Source of the DNA: Desmospora profundinema
GTDB lineage: Bacteria > Bacillota > Bacilli > Thermoactinomycetales > DSM-45169
Direction of reading: 5' to 3'
Assembly: GCF_031454155.1 (NCBI RefSeq)
Contig: NZ_JAVDQG010000001.1
Span: 434,001-498,000 of the forward strand
Length of the DNA: 64,000 nt
Shown: in pieces, positions 1-8,311 of the stretch
Position numbering within the stretch: the stretch's first letter is position 1
Layout of the letters: every line of letters begins with the position of its first letter
Notes under the pieces: generated by a model
What the model was told of the DNA's origin: nothing
The model's input: only the letters and a program-made list of their open reading frames with translations
Database searches by the model: none
Made by a program: the position numbers and the translations under genes

Positions 1-1465
1 GATCGGATGATTGAAGAAATTGTTGCCCCAATTTGTTTTCCAGAGAATCCGTTTGCGGAAATTGGTGCAGCCATTCGGGAACGACGTAGGTGATATACGT
101 GTGCGTCGATTCAGGCGGTGCATGGTCCGACAACGTTTGGTAATCGTTGTCCGGCACCACATAAATCAAAAAGGCTCGGGGTAAAAAGCTCGCCTGAGAT
201 TCACCAGAAAGCTGGAACGACTGATCGGCTTTCGTCACGGTTAATTGTTTGGGAATAAATTCCTTTTCAGCCTCTGCCGCCTTTAACACCAGCGTTTCCC
301 CGGATTGAAGCTTCTGCGTTTCCCACCCCAGTGCTTGGGTCATCTGGTGATAGTCCGACCATTTCATAAATGCTTCCGGATCCGGATAACCCGACTCTTC
401 CACCGAATGAAAAACTAGTCGGGTCTTTAATTTGTCAAACGAAACCTCCGCTTTGCCCAATTCTTGATCGATGAGCCGGGTTGCCTCTTCCCTTGGCACT
501 TTTCCTTCGGATAGATAATAAAAAGCGAAGGGCTCATTTTCCATCATGCGCATCAGCGACTTTTCAAGGGCCATAAAATTTCCGATGGCGGTAAAGGCTA
601 CAGCGAACACCATGGTCACTAAAAAAAACAAGCGCGTGTTGTCTTTTATTCGGTAGGCCAGATCGGATAACCACAGGATGCGGCTTCCTTTCCAAAAAAA
701 AGACCGTTTACTCTTTAACCAGCGAACCAGATAAACACTGAGTTGAGAGAAGAAGAAATAGGTTCCGACGATCGTACAGATCATGATCCAGAGCAAAGGG
801 GCATTCCGTATTCCTTGGCTGGCCAAGTAATAGGCCATAAAGAGTGTCCCTACAGACAACAACACCAAAAGTAGCGAAGCCTTGGGCTCTGCTTTGGGCT
901 TTATACTTCCTTTCAGCAGACCGATGACATCGCTGTTTTGGATCATCGATCGCGTAAAGAAAGGAATGATTAAGAAGAGAATCAAAAAGGCACCGATGGT
1001 TAACCCCAGTGCTTTTACCGGAAAATAAAAGGACAACTCCTTCAGATCGAAAACAGCTGCCGCTGCCAAGAAAAAGGCTTTGGTCAACAAGATGCCCATC
1101 AGTACACCGACGAAGATCGACACGACACCGATGATCAGGTTTTCCAAAAACAACAGGCGATTAAGCTGCTGGTTGGATATTCCCAAGACCGTGAGCACAC
1201 CGAATTCCCTCTTGCGTACTTTTAGAAAATGGCCAACGGAATAGAGAACAAACAGAAAGGAAAACCCGTAAATAATCACCTCCGCCGCAGCCATTCCTTC
1301 CCGGATAAAACTCCCCAGATTGGGGTCTTTACCGATATCGGGATGAAAAATGAATGCAGCATAGATGAAAAAGATCATGATGGAAAAAATGCTGCTGAAA
1401 AAGAAAGCCAAGTAATGACGGGTGTTGCGTTTGACATTGTTAAACGCGAACTGACGAAAGGTCAT
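1..1465 (-). CDS. BceB-type ABC transporter permease (C-terminus beyond window)
   Basis: The reading frame is open from an ATG at 1465 to the window edge, about 488 residues. It starts [10 protein letters not shown], is rich in hydrophobic segments, and carries a hydrophilic stretch in its second half, as in FtsX/MacB-fold permeases of peptide-antibiotic detoxification pumps. It overlaps the end of the ATPase gene by 26 nt, so the two are co-translated. The permease at 37674-39596 is a clear paralog: both begin [11 protein letters not shown] and share blocks such as FLFVLYSV and FLENLIIG/FLENLVIG. In this family the permease works with the kinase as the actual antibiotic sensor. The substrate here is unknown. 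Confidence 0.88.
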   Translation of the reverse strand, partial: MTFRQFAFNNVKRNTRHYLAFFFSSIFSIMIFFIYAAFIFHPDIGKDPNLGSFIREGMAAAEVIIYGFSFLFVLYSVGHFLKVRKREFGVLTVLGISNQQLNRLLFLENLIIGVVSIFVGVLMGILLTKAFFLAAAAVFDLKELSFYFPVKALGLTIGAFLILFLIIPFFTRSMIQNSDVIGLLKGSIKPKAEPKASLLLVLLSVGTLFMAYYLASQGIRNAPLLWIMICTIVGTYFFFSQLSVYLVRWLKSKRSFFWKGSRILWLSDLAYRIKDNTRLFFLVTMVFAVAFTAIGNFMALEKSLMRMMENEPFAFYYLSEGKVPREEATRLIDQELGKAEVSFDKLKTRLVFHSVEESGYPDPEAFMKWSDYHQMTQALGWETQKLQSGETLVLKAAEAEKEFIPKQLTVTKADQSFQLSGESQASFLPRAFLIYVVPDNDYQTLSDHAPPESTHTYITYVVPEWLHQFPQTDSLENKLGQQFLQSSD

Positions 1466-2210
1466 GGGTGTTCCCTCCCATCAGGGACAATACATCGATG
1501 ATCTCCTGGAAAAAAGCCTGCCGCTTATCGCCTCGGTGAATCTCGTTATACAGTTGGCCGTCCTTGATAAAGATCATCCGATTGCAGTAACTGGCTGCCA
1601 AGGGATCATGGGTGACCATCAGGGTAGTGGTTCCCAGGGTTTGATTGATGGATTCCAACATTTCCATTACATCTCGGGAGGCCTTGGAATCCAAGTTTCC
1701 TGTCGGTTCATCCGCTAATAGCAACGAGGGGGAATGGATAATGGCCCGAGCGATCGCAGCCCGCTGTTTTTGACCACCCGACACTTCATAGGTGCGTTTG
1801 TCCAAAATCGGGGTGATCCCCAGCTTTTTCGCCACTTCGGCCAACTTTTGATCCATCTCTTCTATGCTTTTTTTGTCCAAGGTAAGCGGCAATACGATGT
1901 TTTCACCAATGGTCAGGGTATCCAGTAAATTGTAATCCTGAAAGACAAAACCGAGATGGCGCCTACGAAAGATCGCCAGTTCTTTTTTCTTTAGTTGATA
2001 AGGATTTTTCCCGTGGATCCGTACCTCTCCGGAAGTGGGAGAATCGATCGTGGACACCAGGTTGAGAAGTGTCGTCTTTCCGCTGCCGGAAGGGCCCATG
2101 ATCCCAACAAACTCGCCTTGATTTACCGTTAAGTTGATATCGGAAAGGGCGCGGTGGGTCACCTCCCCTCCGTAAATTTTGCTCAGATGCTTCACCTTCA
2201 GCATTTCCAA
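1440..2210 (-). CDS. BceA-type ABC transporter ATPase
   Basis: 256 residues with Walker [13 protein letters not shown] near residue 40, signature [14 protein letters not shown], and Walker [14 protein letters not shown] followed by an H-loop (VTHDP). This is the MacB/LolD/BceA subgroup, which energises FtsX-like permeases at the membrane. It follows the sensor kinase gene and overlaps the permease gene by 26 nt. The paralog at 39571-40341 has the same length and the same 26-nt overlap. The function, antimicrobial peptide resistance or sensing, is inferred from family and context. Confidence 0.93.
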   Translation of the reverse strand: MEMLKVKHLSKIYGGEVTHRALSDINLTVNQGEFVGIMGPSGSGKTTLLNLVSTIDSPTSGEVRIHGKNPYQLKKKELAIFRRRHLGFVFQDYNLLDTLTIGENIVLPLTLDKKSIEEMDQKLAEVAKKLGITPILDKRTYEVSGGQKQRAAIARAIIHSPSLLLADEPTGNLDSKASRDVMEMLESINQTLGTTTLMVTHDPLAASYCNRMIFIKDGQLYNEIHRGDKRQAFFQEIIDVLSLMGGNTHDLSSVRV

Positions 2211-2284
2211 TGGCTTTTTCTCCTTCCTGTGGGGCGTTGGAACTGCTTTAACTGTAGCGGATTGCCAGGATCCCTTCTATTGAT

Positions 2285-3307
2285 TTACCTTAACCCTTCC
2301 TTACTTTCATGTAAGGGTACAGGGGGAACCGGTGACAGAAAGATAATCCGTACCGTTGTTCCCTTCCCCACTTTCGACGTCAGCTCCACACCGTGGTTAA
2401 GCCTTCGGCAAACCTCACGGACCAGATAGAGGCCCATCCCTGTCGATTCGGGGTATTTCCTGCCGTGCTCCCCTGTAAAATACGGCTCAAATACCCGCTG
2501 GAGATCTTTTTTGGGAATTCCGATCCCGTAATCCGTCACTTGAAGGACTGCATGGGGTCCACGCATCCAGGAAGAGAGGACGATTTTCTCTCCTGTTTCC
2601 ACTGAATACTTCACAGCATTCGTCAGCAGCTGTCCCAAAACGAAAGCAAGCCATTTTTCGTCTGATTCCACAGTCAGTGTTTCGTCCACATAAACCTCCG
2701 GATAGACACGGTTGCGGATGAACAAGCCCTTGTTCTCCTGGATCACCTGATGAACTACCGTGTTCAGACGAACGGGTTCCACATGGAAATCCTGCTCAAA
2801 AGAATCCAGCCTGGCTGTGTGTAGAACCGTTTCCAACCCTTTTCCGATTCGATCCGACTCCTCTCGGATACTGTCGAAAATCGGGTCGTCTTCATCCTGG
2901 ATGGTAAGGTGAATCACAGAGAGAGGGGTTTTCATCTGATGAACCCACTGATTGATAAAGGTAACGTGATTGCGGATTTTGCTTTCGTAATGATGCAATT
3001 CGCCTTTGTAATGCTGATATTGTGTTTTCAATAGTTCATTCAGCGCTTTGGACAGAGGATTCCCCCCTCGGTCCCGAATCGATTCATCCAGCGTTTCCAT
3101 GGGAAAAGTCAACCGGTAGTAAAAAGAGCGCAGACTCCAATAGCGGTAGCACAGATAACCGACAAAGAGAACCGCACTCAACAATGCGGCATAAAGGGCG
3201 ATCCACCAGTTCTGAAAGCCGGCAAGGCGATAGATGCCCAGGATCAGAACCAGTTGCAGACCATATATGATCAAAAGGGGAATCTGTTCCCTTAGAAACA
3301 GCCTCAT
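2285..3307 (-). CDS. BceS-type intramembrane-sensing histidine kinase
   Basis: 340 residues. Two hydrophobic helices fill about residues 10-55 with almost no external loop, which is typical of kinases that sense through a partner ABC transporter. The phosphoacceptor is H123 in WVHQMKTPLSV. The ATPase domain follows, with the N box LLTNAVKYS, G1 DYGIGIPKKD and G2 STGMGLYLV. The start overlaps the regulator stop by 4 nt (ATGA). It is intact, unlike its paralog at 40449-41438. Confidence 0.93.
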   Translation of the reverse strand: MRLFLREQIPLLIIYGLQLVLILGIYRLAGFQNWWIALYAALLSAVLFVGYLCYRYWSLRSFYYRLTFPMETLDESIRDRGGNPLSKALNELLKTQYQHYKGELHHYESKIRNHVTFINQWVHQMKTPLSVIHLTIQDEDDPIFDSIREESDRIGKGLETVLHTARLDSFEQDFHVEPVRLNTVVHQVIQENKGLFIRNRVYPEVYVDETLTVESDEKWLAFVLGQLLTNAVKYSVETGEKIVLSSWMRGPHAVLQVTDYGIGIPKKDLQRVFEPYFTGEHGRKYPESTGMGLYLVREVCRRLNHGVELTSKVGKGTTVRIIFLSPVPPVPLHESKEGLR

Positions 3308-4005
3308 CCCTGCTCCCCCCAGGTTGCCTTCAGGCGATATCCGGTTCCGCGCACGGTCTCCAGCGCCCCCTCGATCCCCAGCTCCTTCAATTTCTTCCGC
3401 ACCCGTGTCACATAGACATTCAGGGTGTTGTCATCCACAAACTGCTGGTCATCCCACAGCTTTTCCAAAAGCCGGGTCCGGCTGACCACACGTCCGGACC
3501 GTTCCATCAGCTTTTCCAGGAGCATCGCCTCTTTTTTGGCCAGATGGGCTGTTTGACCCTTCCAGCTCAGTTCCAATCGCTCGGGATATAAGATAAGCCC
3601 CGACCATTCCACCGTCTTTTCTTCCGCTTGCATGGCATAGGACCCGTAAGCTCGACGCAGGTGGCTTCGAATCTTTGCGATCACCACCTCATAGTAAAAC
3701 GGCTTGGTGATATAATCGTCCGCCCCGTTTTCCAAAGCCATCACCTGATCCATTTTGCTTTCCCGGGCGGAGATGAACAATATCGGGCACGTCGAGACGG
3801 CACGGATTTGCCGGCACCAATAATAACCGTCAAAGCTGGGCAGGTTGACATCCAACAATACCAGATCCGGACGGTTCTCATGAAAGTAATCGATCACTCG
3901 TTCAAAGTCGCTGACGACCAGGGTTTGATATCCGTACTTTTCGATATGAGACTGAAGCAATTCGCATATTTTCGGATCGTCTTCCACGATCATAATCGTC
4001 GACAT
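3304..4005 (-). CDS. BceR-type OmpR/PhoB family response regulator
   Basis: 233 residues: a receiver domain with acidic pocket VEDDP, phosphoacceptor D52 in LVLLDVNLP and K101 in DDYITKPF, then a winged-helix DNA-binding domain ending VRGTGYRLKATW. It is the first gene of the four-gene Bce-like module; its site TAGGAGGAG lies 7-8 nt before the ATG. It probably activates the transporter genes. The paralog at 41435-42136 is also 233 residues and shares long identical blocks such as KMDQVMALENGADDYITKPF. Confidence 0.94.
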   Translation of the reverse strand: MSTIMIVEDDPKICELLQSHIEKYGYQTLVVSDFERVIDYFHENRPDLVLLDVNLPSFDGYYWCRQIRAVSTCPILFISARESKMDQVMALENGADDYITKPFYYEVVIAKIRSHLRRAYGSYAMQAEEKTVEWSGLILYPERLELSWKGQTAHLAKKEAMLLEKLMERSGRVVSRTRLLEKLWDDQQFVDDNTLNVYVTRVRKKLKELGIEGALETVRGTGYRLKATWGEQG

Positions 4006-4113
4006 CCCGATCTCCTCCTATAAAGTTTTCGTATACCTTCAGACATTTCGGATGAACTAAGGATACCATGTTGTCTAATCCATCCATACTCTTCCCTCCG
4101 CTCCATTAAAAAT

Positions 4114-4150
4114 AAAGCCCGGCCCCTTCGCTTCCAGGGTGCCGGGCTTT
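4114..4150 (-). terminator. Intrinsic terminator downstream of the DinB-like gene
   Basis: A 10-bp inverted repeat (AAAGCCCGGC / GCCGGGCTTT) encloses a 17-nt loop. On the minus strand it is followed by ATTTTTAA, so it suits the minus-strand gene ending at 4234. Confidence 0.75.
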
Positions 4151-4233
4151 TCTCAAATGTTTGTTACATCCTTTGAGCAATATAAAGCAAATGCGGCGAT
4201 ATCCCAAGAACAGAAGGATCGGGTGAAGTTTCC

Positions 4234-4767
4234 CTAGTCCCCTCCCCTACTGCAACACTCCTCCTCCAATCGTCTCTTTTGGTGCAAATGATGGCGAAAA
4301 TGCATGGGGATCAGTTGGAACCATTCCAAGGCGTTTAACCAGCCGAGCCTGGGGTGATGTAACTTGTTTTCTACCGGGGCGGAAGCCAGCTTGGGTTCCG
4401 CCCCCCTCACTTTTTCAACCAAATCCAATAGCTGTTCTTTTGTCTGTTTGGGGTCTGTTAGATTTTCAGGCGTAAACTCGGGCCGATCCGGAAGCTTGAT
4501 TTTTATCGGGGGAAAATCGCCCTTCTCGAAGAGTTTCTGGCCCCAGTCCGTTTTTTGTCCACCGGGTTCCCCTTGACCGTTTGCACATTTCTCGATCAAA
4601 CTGATTTGATACGTGGTGAAGGTTAGTAAATGTTGATACATTTGGCCCAGAGACCATTCGTCTGGTGCCGGCTTCTGTGCAAACTGCTCAGGGGAATATT
4701 GATCCAACGTATGGATGTATTCCGTCGCTGTCTCTTCAAATTTTTGCAAAACGACTTTTGTGTCCAT
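4234..4767 (-). CDS. DinB-family putative metal-dependent protein
   Basis: 177 residues. The pattern fits the DinB/YfiT-like four-helix fold: DEWSLGQMYQHL near residue 46, then a C-terminal cluster of histidines in PMHFRHHLHQKRRLEE. In this superfamily three histidines hold a divalent metal. Several members are thiol transferases that use bacillithiol, which would fit the bacillithiol genes in this window, but the substrate cannot be told from sequence. It is a single gene with its own terminator. Confidence 0.8.
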   Translation of the reverse strand: MDTKVVLQKFEETATEYIHTLDQYSPEQFAQKPAPDEWSLGQMYQHLLTFTTYQISLIEKCANGQGEPGGQKTDWGQKLFEKGDFPPIKIKLPDRPEFTPENLTDPKQTKEQLLDLVEKVRGAEPKLASAPVENKLHHPRLGWLNALEWFQLIPMHFRHHLHQKRRLEEECCSRGGD

Positions 4768-4824
4768 TTGAGTTAATCCTTTCTATAGGAGGGTTTTTAT
4801 AAGACGGTTTGGTTGGGGGTATTC

Positions 4825-5178
4825 TCAAGGGTATGGTGAATAGTGATTATTAGTTTGTTTTGCAAACCAGTCTATTGATTTAGATAGCAATTTCCCTATC
4901 CCTTTCTCCGAAAAATCACTTTTTCCCTTCTTGAACACGAAGGTCATTTTCGCTTTGGACTTACTTGAACAGAATTGAAAAAACATAAAAAAGAACCTGG
5001 TTGATTCCAGGCTCTCCTCTTCTTCCGCCTTCCCCTCAGCTTGCTCTTCTGCAAGCATGATCCGTACATAGTCCCGATGGTTATAGATTCCTCGGTGTAC
5101 CAGGGGCTTCACCACTTGAGAATGGATCCTTTTTGGGCCGAATACCTGTCTCATCATTTGCTTAATCATGTGTGACAA
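4825..5178 (-). CDS. Hypothetical protein, 117 residues
   Basis: I do not recognise this protein. The ATG at 5178 is preceded by GAAAGGGG about 9 nt upstream. The N-terminal half is basic and then very acidic (AEEQAEGKAEEEESLES). The C-terminal half is short, aromatic and basic (FFFMFFQF, KKGKSDFSEKG). No signal peptide is seen. A palindromic GTTTG-N5-CAAAC sequence that recurs in this window lies within its last codons. It could be a real small gene or a chance frame. Confidence 0.45.
   Translation of the reverse strand: MSHMIKQMMRQVFGPKRIHSQVVKPLVHRGIYNHRDYVRIMLAEEQAEGKAEEEESLESTRFFFMFFQFCSSKSKAKMTFVFKKGKSDFSEKGIGKLLSKSIDWFAKQTNNHYSPYP
4853..4873 (+). promoter_or_regulatory. GTTTG-N5-CAAAC-NN-GTYT motif, copy 1
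   Basis: A dyad reading GTTTGTTTTGCAAAC followed by CA and GTCT. It is one of four related sites in the window (see 42270, 46079 and 46595). It overlaps the 3' end of a doubtful gene, so a regulatory role here is uncertain. Confidence 0.3.
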
Positions 5179-5385
5179 CCCCTTTCACCTATGGAATCAA
5201 GAGGCTTTTCCTCTTCTATATCGGGTGTATCACTATCTATATTCCCCCTGTTATCAGGATGAAACCTTTATTCCGATTGATTCCTCACTTTTTTTAAATA
5301 TTTTCACCCTTTGACGGAAGGGAAAAGACGCTGGAAGACAAGCGTGGTATAGTTAACTTAAGTAGACGGACTGGGAGGATTCGGG

Positions 5386-6180
5386 ATGAGCACCAAGCGA
5401 AATCGTTTTTTTCGGTGGATGGCGGTTTGGGTGAGTGTAGGAATGATGGCAGCGTGCTCTCAAGAAAAAGCACCTGCTGCACCGGAAAAAGAAGACATCG
5501 AACTTTCGGTGTTTGCCGCCGCCAGCTTAAAAGATGCCGTAACAGAAATTCAAGAAACCTATAAACAAAATCAACCGGAGGTCCGATTGGTTCCTCATTT
5601 TGCATCCTCCGGGAAGCTACAAAGGCAGATCGAACAGGGAGCATCGGCGGATTTGTTCCTCTCTGCCGGAAAAAAAGAGATGAACGCGTTGTTGGAAAAG
5701 GATCATATCGATCCGGATCACCACATTGACCTGCTCGAAAATCAGCTAACTTTAATCGTCCCCAAACAAAACGGGAATAAATGGACCAGCATGGAAGATC
5801 TCACCGAGGCGGAAAGAATTTCGATCGGACAACCGGACACGGTACCGGCCGGGAGCTATGCCAAACAAGCCCTGGAAGACTTGGGACTATGGGAGGAATT
5901 GCATTCCCGAATCGTGTTTTCCGGTGATGTTCGTCAAGTTCTTACCTATGTGGAAACCAACAATGTGGACGCCGGACTCGTTTATCGGACCGACGCCCAA
6001 CACTCAAACAAAGTCACTGTGGCGGCGACCGTCGATCCGGACAGCCATCAGCCGATTCGTTATCCGGTGGGAGTATTAAAAGCTTCTAAACACCCGGAAG
6101 AAGCCCGCAAGTTGTATGAGTGGCTGCAGGGAGAAAAAGCCCGGGCCATCTTTGAAAAATACGGATTTGATGCCCAATGA
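5386..6180 (+). CDS. modA: Molybdate ABC transporter substrate-binding lipoprotein
   Basis: 264 residues. The N-terminus is a lipoprotein signal with lipobox MAAC, giving C24 as the lipidated cysteine. The mature part has the ModA fold, with the opening AAASLKDAVTEI and later SSGKLQRQIEQGASADLFLSA, which form the oxyanion site. It delivers molybdate (or tungstate) to ModB on the outer face of the membrane. The site GGGAGG lies before the ATG. The stop overlaps the modB start (ATGA). Confidence 0.93.
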   Translation: MSTKRNRFFRWMAVWVSVGMMAACSQEKAPAAPEKEDIELSVFAAASLKDAVTEIQETYKQNQPEVRLVPHFASSGKLQRQIEQGASADLFLSAGKKEMNALLEKDHIDPDHHIDLLENQLTLIVPKQNGNKWTSMEDLTEAERISIGQPDTVPAGSYAKQALEDLGLWEELHSRIVFSGDVRQVLTYVETNNVDAGLVYRTDAQHSNKVTVAATVDPDSHQPIRYPVGVLKASKHPEEARKLYEWLQGEKARAIFEKYGFDAQ

Positions 6181-6839
6181 GCCCGGATTTTTGGTCCCCC
6201 ATTCGCTTATCCCTGGAAGTCGCATCAGTTGCCAGCATTCTCGTTTTTGGGTTGGCATTGGCGGCCGCCGGGTGGATGAAGGGTCGCACATTTGCCGGCA
6301 AGTCGGCGTTGGAAACCCTGTGGATGCTGCCGTTGGTATTGCCGCCCTCAGTCGTCGGGTTTGGTTTGTTGGTGATGCTGGGGAGAAACAGTACAGTGGG
6401 ACAAGCGATCGAGTGGGTATTCCGCCAACCCTTGGTATTTACATGGTGGGCAGCGGTCATCGCCGCAGTGGTTGTTGCGTTTCCGTTGGCCTATCAAACC
6501 ATCAAAACAGGATTGGAATCCGTTGATCCCGATTTGGAAGATGCTGCCCGGTCCATGGGTGCCGGAGAAATCCAGTTGCTGTGGTATATCAGCATTCCCC
6601 TCGCTTGGCGTTCCATGATCACCGGTTATACACTCGGTTTTGCACGGGCACTGGGTGAGTTTGGGGCCACTTTGATGTTTGCCGGAAACATCCCGGGAAA
6701 AACACAAACCCTGCCTACTGCCATCTATATCGCCACCGAATCAGGTGATATGATGTTGGCCACTTACTGGGTGGCAGCGACTGTCTTGGTTTCCTTCGGC
6801 CTGTTGAGTATCGTCCACTGGTTGAAACGGCGCTCTTAA
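6177..6839 (+). CDS. modB: Molybdate ABC transporter permease
   Basis: 220 residues with about five to six membrane helices and the EAA coupling loop around residues 120-145 (EDAARSMGA...). ALGEFGATLMFAGNIPGKTQTLP is characteristic of ModB. It forms the channel that takes molybdate from ModA. No ATPase gene (modC) follows, so the pair must use an ATPase encoded elsewhere, perhaps the cysA product of the sulfate system at 26126. B. subtilis yvgL-yvgM has, as I recall, the same arrangement. Confidence 0.92.
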   Translation: MSPDFWSPIRLSLEVASVASILVFGLALAAAGWMKGRTFAGKSALETLWMLPLVLPPSVVGFGLLVMLGRNSTVGQAIEWVFRQPLVFTWWAAVIAAVVVAFPLAYQTIKTGLESVDPDLEDAARSMGAGEIQLLWYISIPLAWRSMITGYTLGFARALGEFGATLMFAGNIPGKTQTLPTAIYIATESGDMMLATYWVAATVLVSFGLLSIVHWLKRRS

Positions 6840-7066
6840 CCTCCCTCCCCTCCTGTATTTGGTTGTACATCAGGACTTCCTGAAGTTTTGGATGAGTTCG
6901 GTGCTCTCCGCCGGACAGGAGCATACTTTTCCAAGCAAAAAGGGGTAGGTGATGAATGACTTCTTCCGTCGGATGATCCAATACCGCAATCGATAAGAAA
7001 CCGTCACTTCTCTTCTATGTTATGGTGAGAGCACACAATAACTTGAATGACAAGGAGAAACGTGTG
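6840..7066. other. Intergenic region without recognised gene
   Basis: No convincing gene is seen. A minus-strand frame from 6981 has no homology I recognise and runs into modB. A 14-codon plus-strand frame at 6953 has a weak ribosome site. No T-rich terminator hairpin follows modB. Confidence 0.5.
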
Positions 7067-7447
7067 ATGAATAAGTGGTGGGCATACGCAGGTTGGATCG
7101 GAATAGTGGTCATTGCTTTACTCTTTATTCAGGCAGGAGTTCTTAAACTAATCGGTGAACAAACAACCGTGGAGGGCTTCGAGCAGATGGGTTATCCCGC
7201 GTGGTTCCGTATCGCAATAGGTGTATTGGAAATTACCGGTGCGATCGCGTTAATCATACGGGCTTCCTCCCGTTACGGAGCAGTGTTATTGGCGTCGATT
7301 ATGGTCGGTGCCATTCTATCCGTTCTTTTGAAAGGTCAGGCTGGAGAGGGAATCCTGCCCGCTCTTTTTCTTTGCTTTCTTATATGGATCGCAGTAGTAA
7401 GAAAACCGACAAATCGTTGCAAATCAAAAGAAACCATGATTTCCTGA
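7067..7447 (+). CDS. DoxX-like small membrane protein
   Basis: 126 residues when started at the ATG at 7067, which has AAGGAG 9 nt upstream; an upstream ATG at 7022 has no such site. There are four membrane helices, and the pattern FIQAGVLKLIG ... GYPAWFRIAIGVLEITGAIALI is typical of the DoxX/DoxX-like family. These are small integral membrane proteins linked in some bacteria to redox or thiol stress; the biochemical role is not settled. It is a single gene that converges on carD. Confidence 0.82.
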   Translation: MNKWWAYAGWIGIVVIALLFIQAGVLKLIGEQTTVEGFEQMGYPAWFRIAIGVLEITGAIALIIRASSRYGAVLLASIMVGAILSVLLKGQAGEGILPALFLCFLIWIAVVRKPTNRCKSKETMIS

Positions 7448-7517
7448 AAAGCCCCGGACTAATGCGGTACCGAGGACAACACTCCTTTGCACCGCATTTT
7501 CCTCCAATATGTAAAAA

Positions 7518-7546
7518 CCCCCTCTCTACCCAATGGGTGAAAGGGG
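7518..7546 (-). terminator. Terminator of carD
   Basis: On the minus strand CCCCTTTCACCC pairs imperfectly with GGGTAGAGAGGGG and is followed by GTTTTTAC. It lies directly after the carD stop. Confidence 0.65.
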
Positions 7547-7552
7547 AGTGTT

Positions 7553-8032
7553 CTATCGATGGACGGCCTCATCCAAGATAGAAGCCGCTTGTTCTTCTGT
7601 CAAATTCTTTACTAAAGCCAATTCACTGACTAAAATACGTTTGGCATCGTCCAACAGCTTTTTGTCTCCTGTCCCCAGGGATCTTTTTTTACAAATGTGC
7701 TCCAAATCGCGAATCACTTCTGCTCCTTTGTAGACATCGCCGCTTTTGATTTTCTCCATGTTCAAACGATATCGTTGATTCCAAGCAATGGAAGAATCGG
7801 ATTCCACTTCGTCGAATAGGAGCAACACCTGATCCATCATGCCGGCACTGACAACCTTGCGCAAGCCTACAGACGAGACCTGATCCCTAGGAAGCATGAT
7901 CTTCACTCCGCCGACAGGCATCTTCATCACGTAATACCATTGTTTTTTGCCCAAGATCTCTTTTTCTTCAATGGCCTCAATGACCCCCGCACCATGCATC
8001 GGATAAACGACTTGATCCCCAATCTCGAACAG
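7553..8032 (-). CDS. CarD-family transcriptional regulator
   Basis: 159 residues from a CTG at 8032. The protein then begins (M)FEIGDQVVYPMHGAGVIEAIEEKEILGKKQWYYV, matching the RNA-polymerase-interacting domain of CarD/YdeB proteins, and ends in a helical DNA-binding domain (DVYKGAEVIRDLEHICKKRSL). CarD proteins bind the RNA polymerase beta subunit and stabilise open promoter complexes. I chose CTG because GGAGGTGG lies 5-7 nt before it. The only upstream in-frame start, a TTG at 8074, has no ribosome site and would add 14 residues absent from the family. Confidence 0.88.
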   Translation of the reverse strand: MFEIGDQVVYPMHGAGVIEAIEEKEILGKKQWYYVMKMPVGGVKIMLPRDQVSSVGLRKVVSAGMMDQVLLLFDEVESDSSIAWNQRYRLNMEKIKSGDVYKGAEVIRDLEHICKKRSLGTGDKKLLDDAKRILVSELALVKNLTEEQAASILDEAVHR

Positions 8033-8149
8033 AAAACCACCTCCATACAACCCTTTATAACCATGATACCACAATCAATCACAAAAATAAAATATTATAC
8101 CACACAAAAATAATAATGGTCAATCATTATTATTTGCAAAAAAACCGCT

Positions 8150-8178
8150 TTGAAATTACGGAGGAGGTGTGCTATACT
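8150..8178 (+). promoter_or_regulatory. Sigma-A promoter of the cold-shock gene
   Basis: TTGAAA at 8150-8155 and TATACT at 8173-8178 are spaced 17 bp apart. Transcription would start near 8185, giving a leader of about 127 nt. Confidence 0.75.
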
Positions 8179-8206
8179 CATCTAAGGTTGTAATATTGAG
8201 GTATAT

Positions 8207-8265
8207 AATTCGCATGTAAGAAAGGATTATGATCTCATTTTGTCATCCTTTCTTACATGCGAATT
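8207..8265 (+). promoter_or_regulatory. 21-bp perfect hairpin in the cold-shock mRNA leader
   Basis: Positions 8207-8227 and 8245-8265 are exact inverted repeats around a 17-nt loop. The right arm ends GAATTTTTAC, so the structure could act as an attenuator as well as a leader hairpin. A start-stop codon pair (ATG TAA, 8214-8219) sits in the left arm, 12 nt after a GAGG. See findings. Confidence 0.7.
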
Positions 8266-8311
8266 TTTACTGGAAAATATTTTCAACACACTATTTTTGG
8301 AGGTTTTACCC

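Noticed and set aside
1229-1501. Plus-strand frame opposite the first permease
   Set aside because: It is antisense to a clear ABC permease gene and has no ribosome site.
5311-5353. TTGACG ... TATAGT as modA promoter
   Set aside because: The spacing is 31 bp, far too long for a sigma-A promoter.
6715-6981. 88-codon minus-strand frame overlapping modB
   Set aside because: Mostly antisense to modB, no ribosome site, no recognisable protein.
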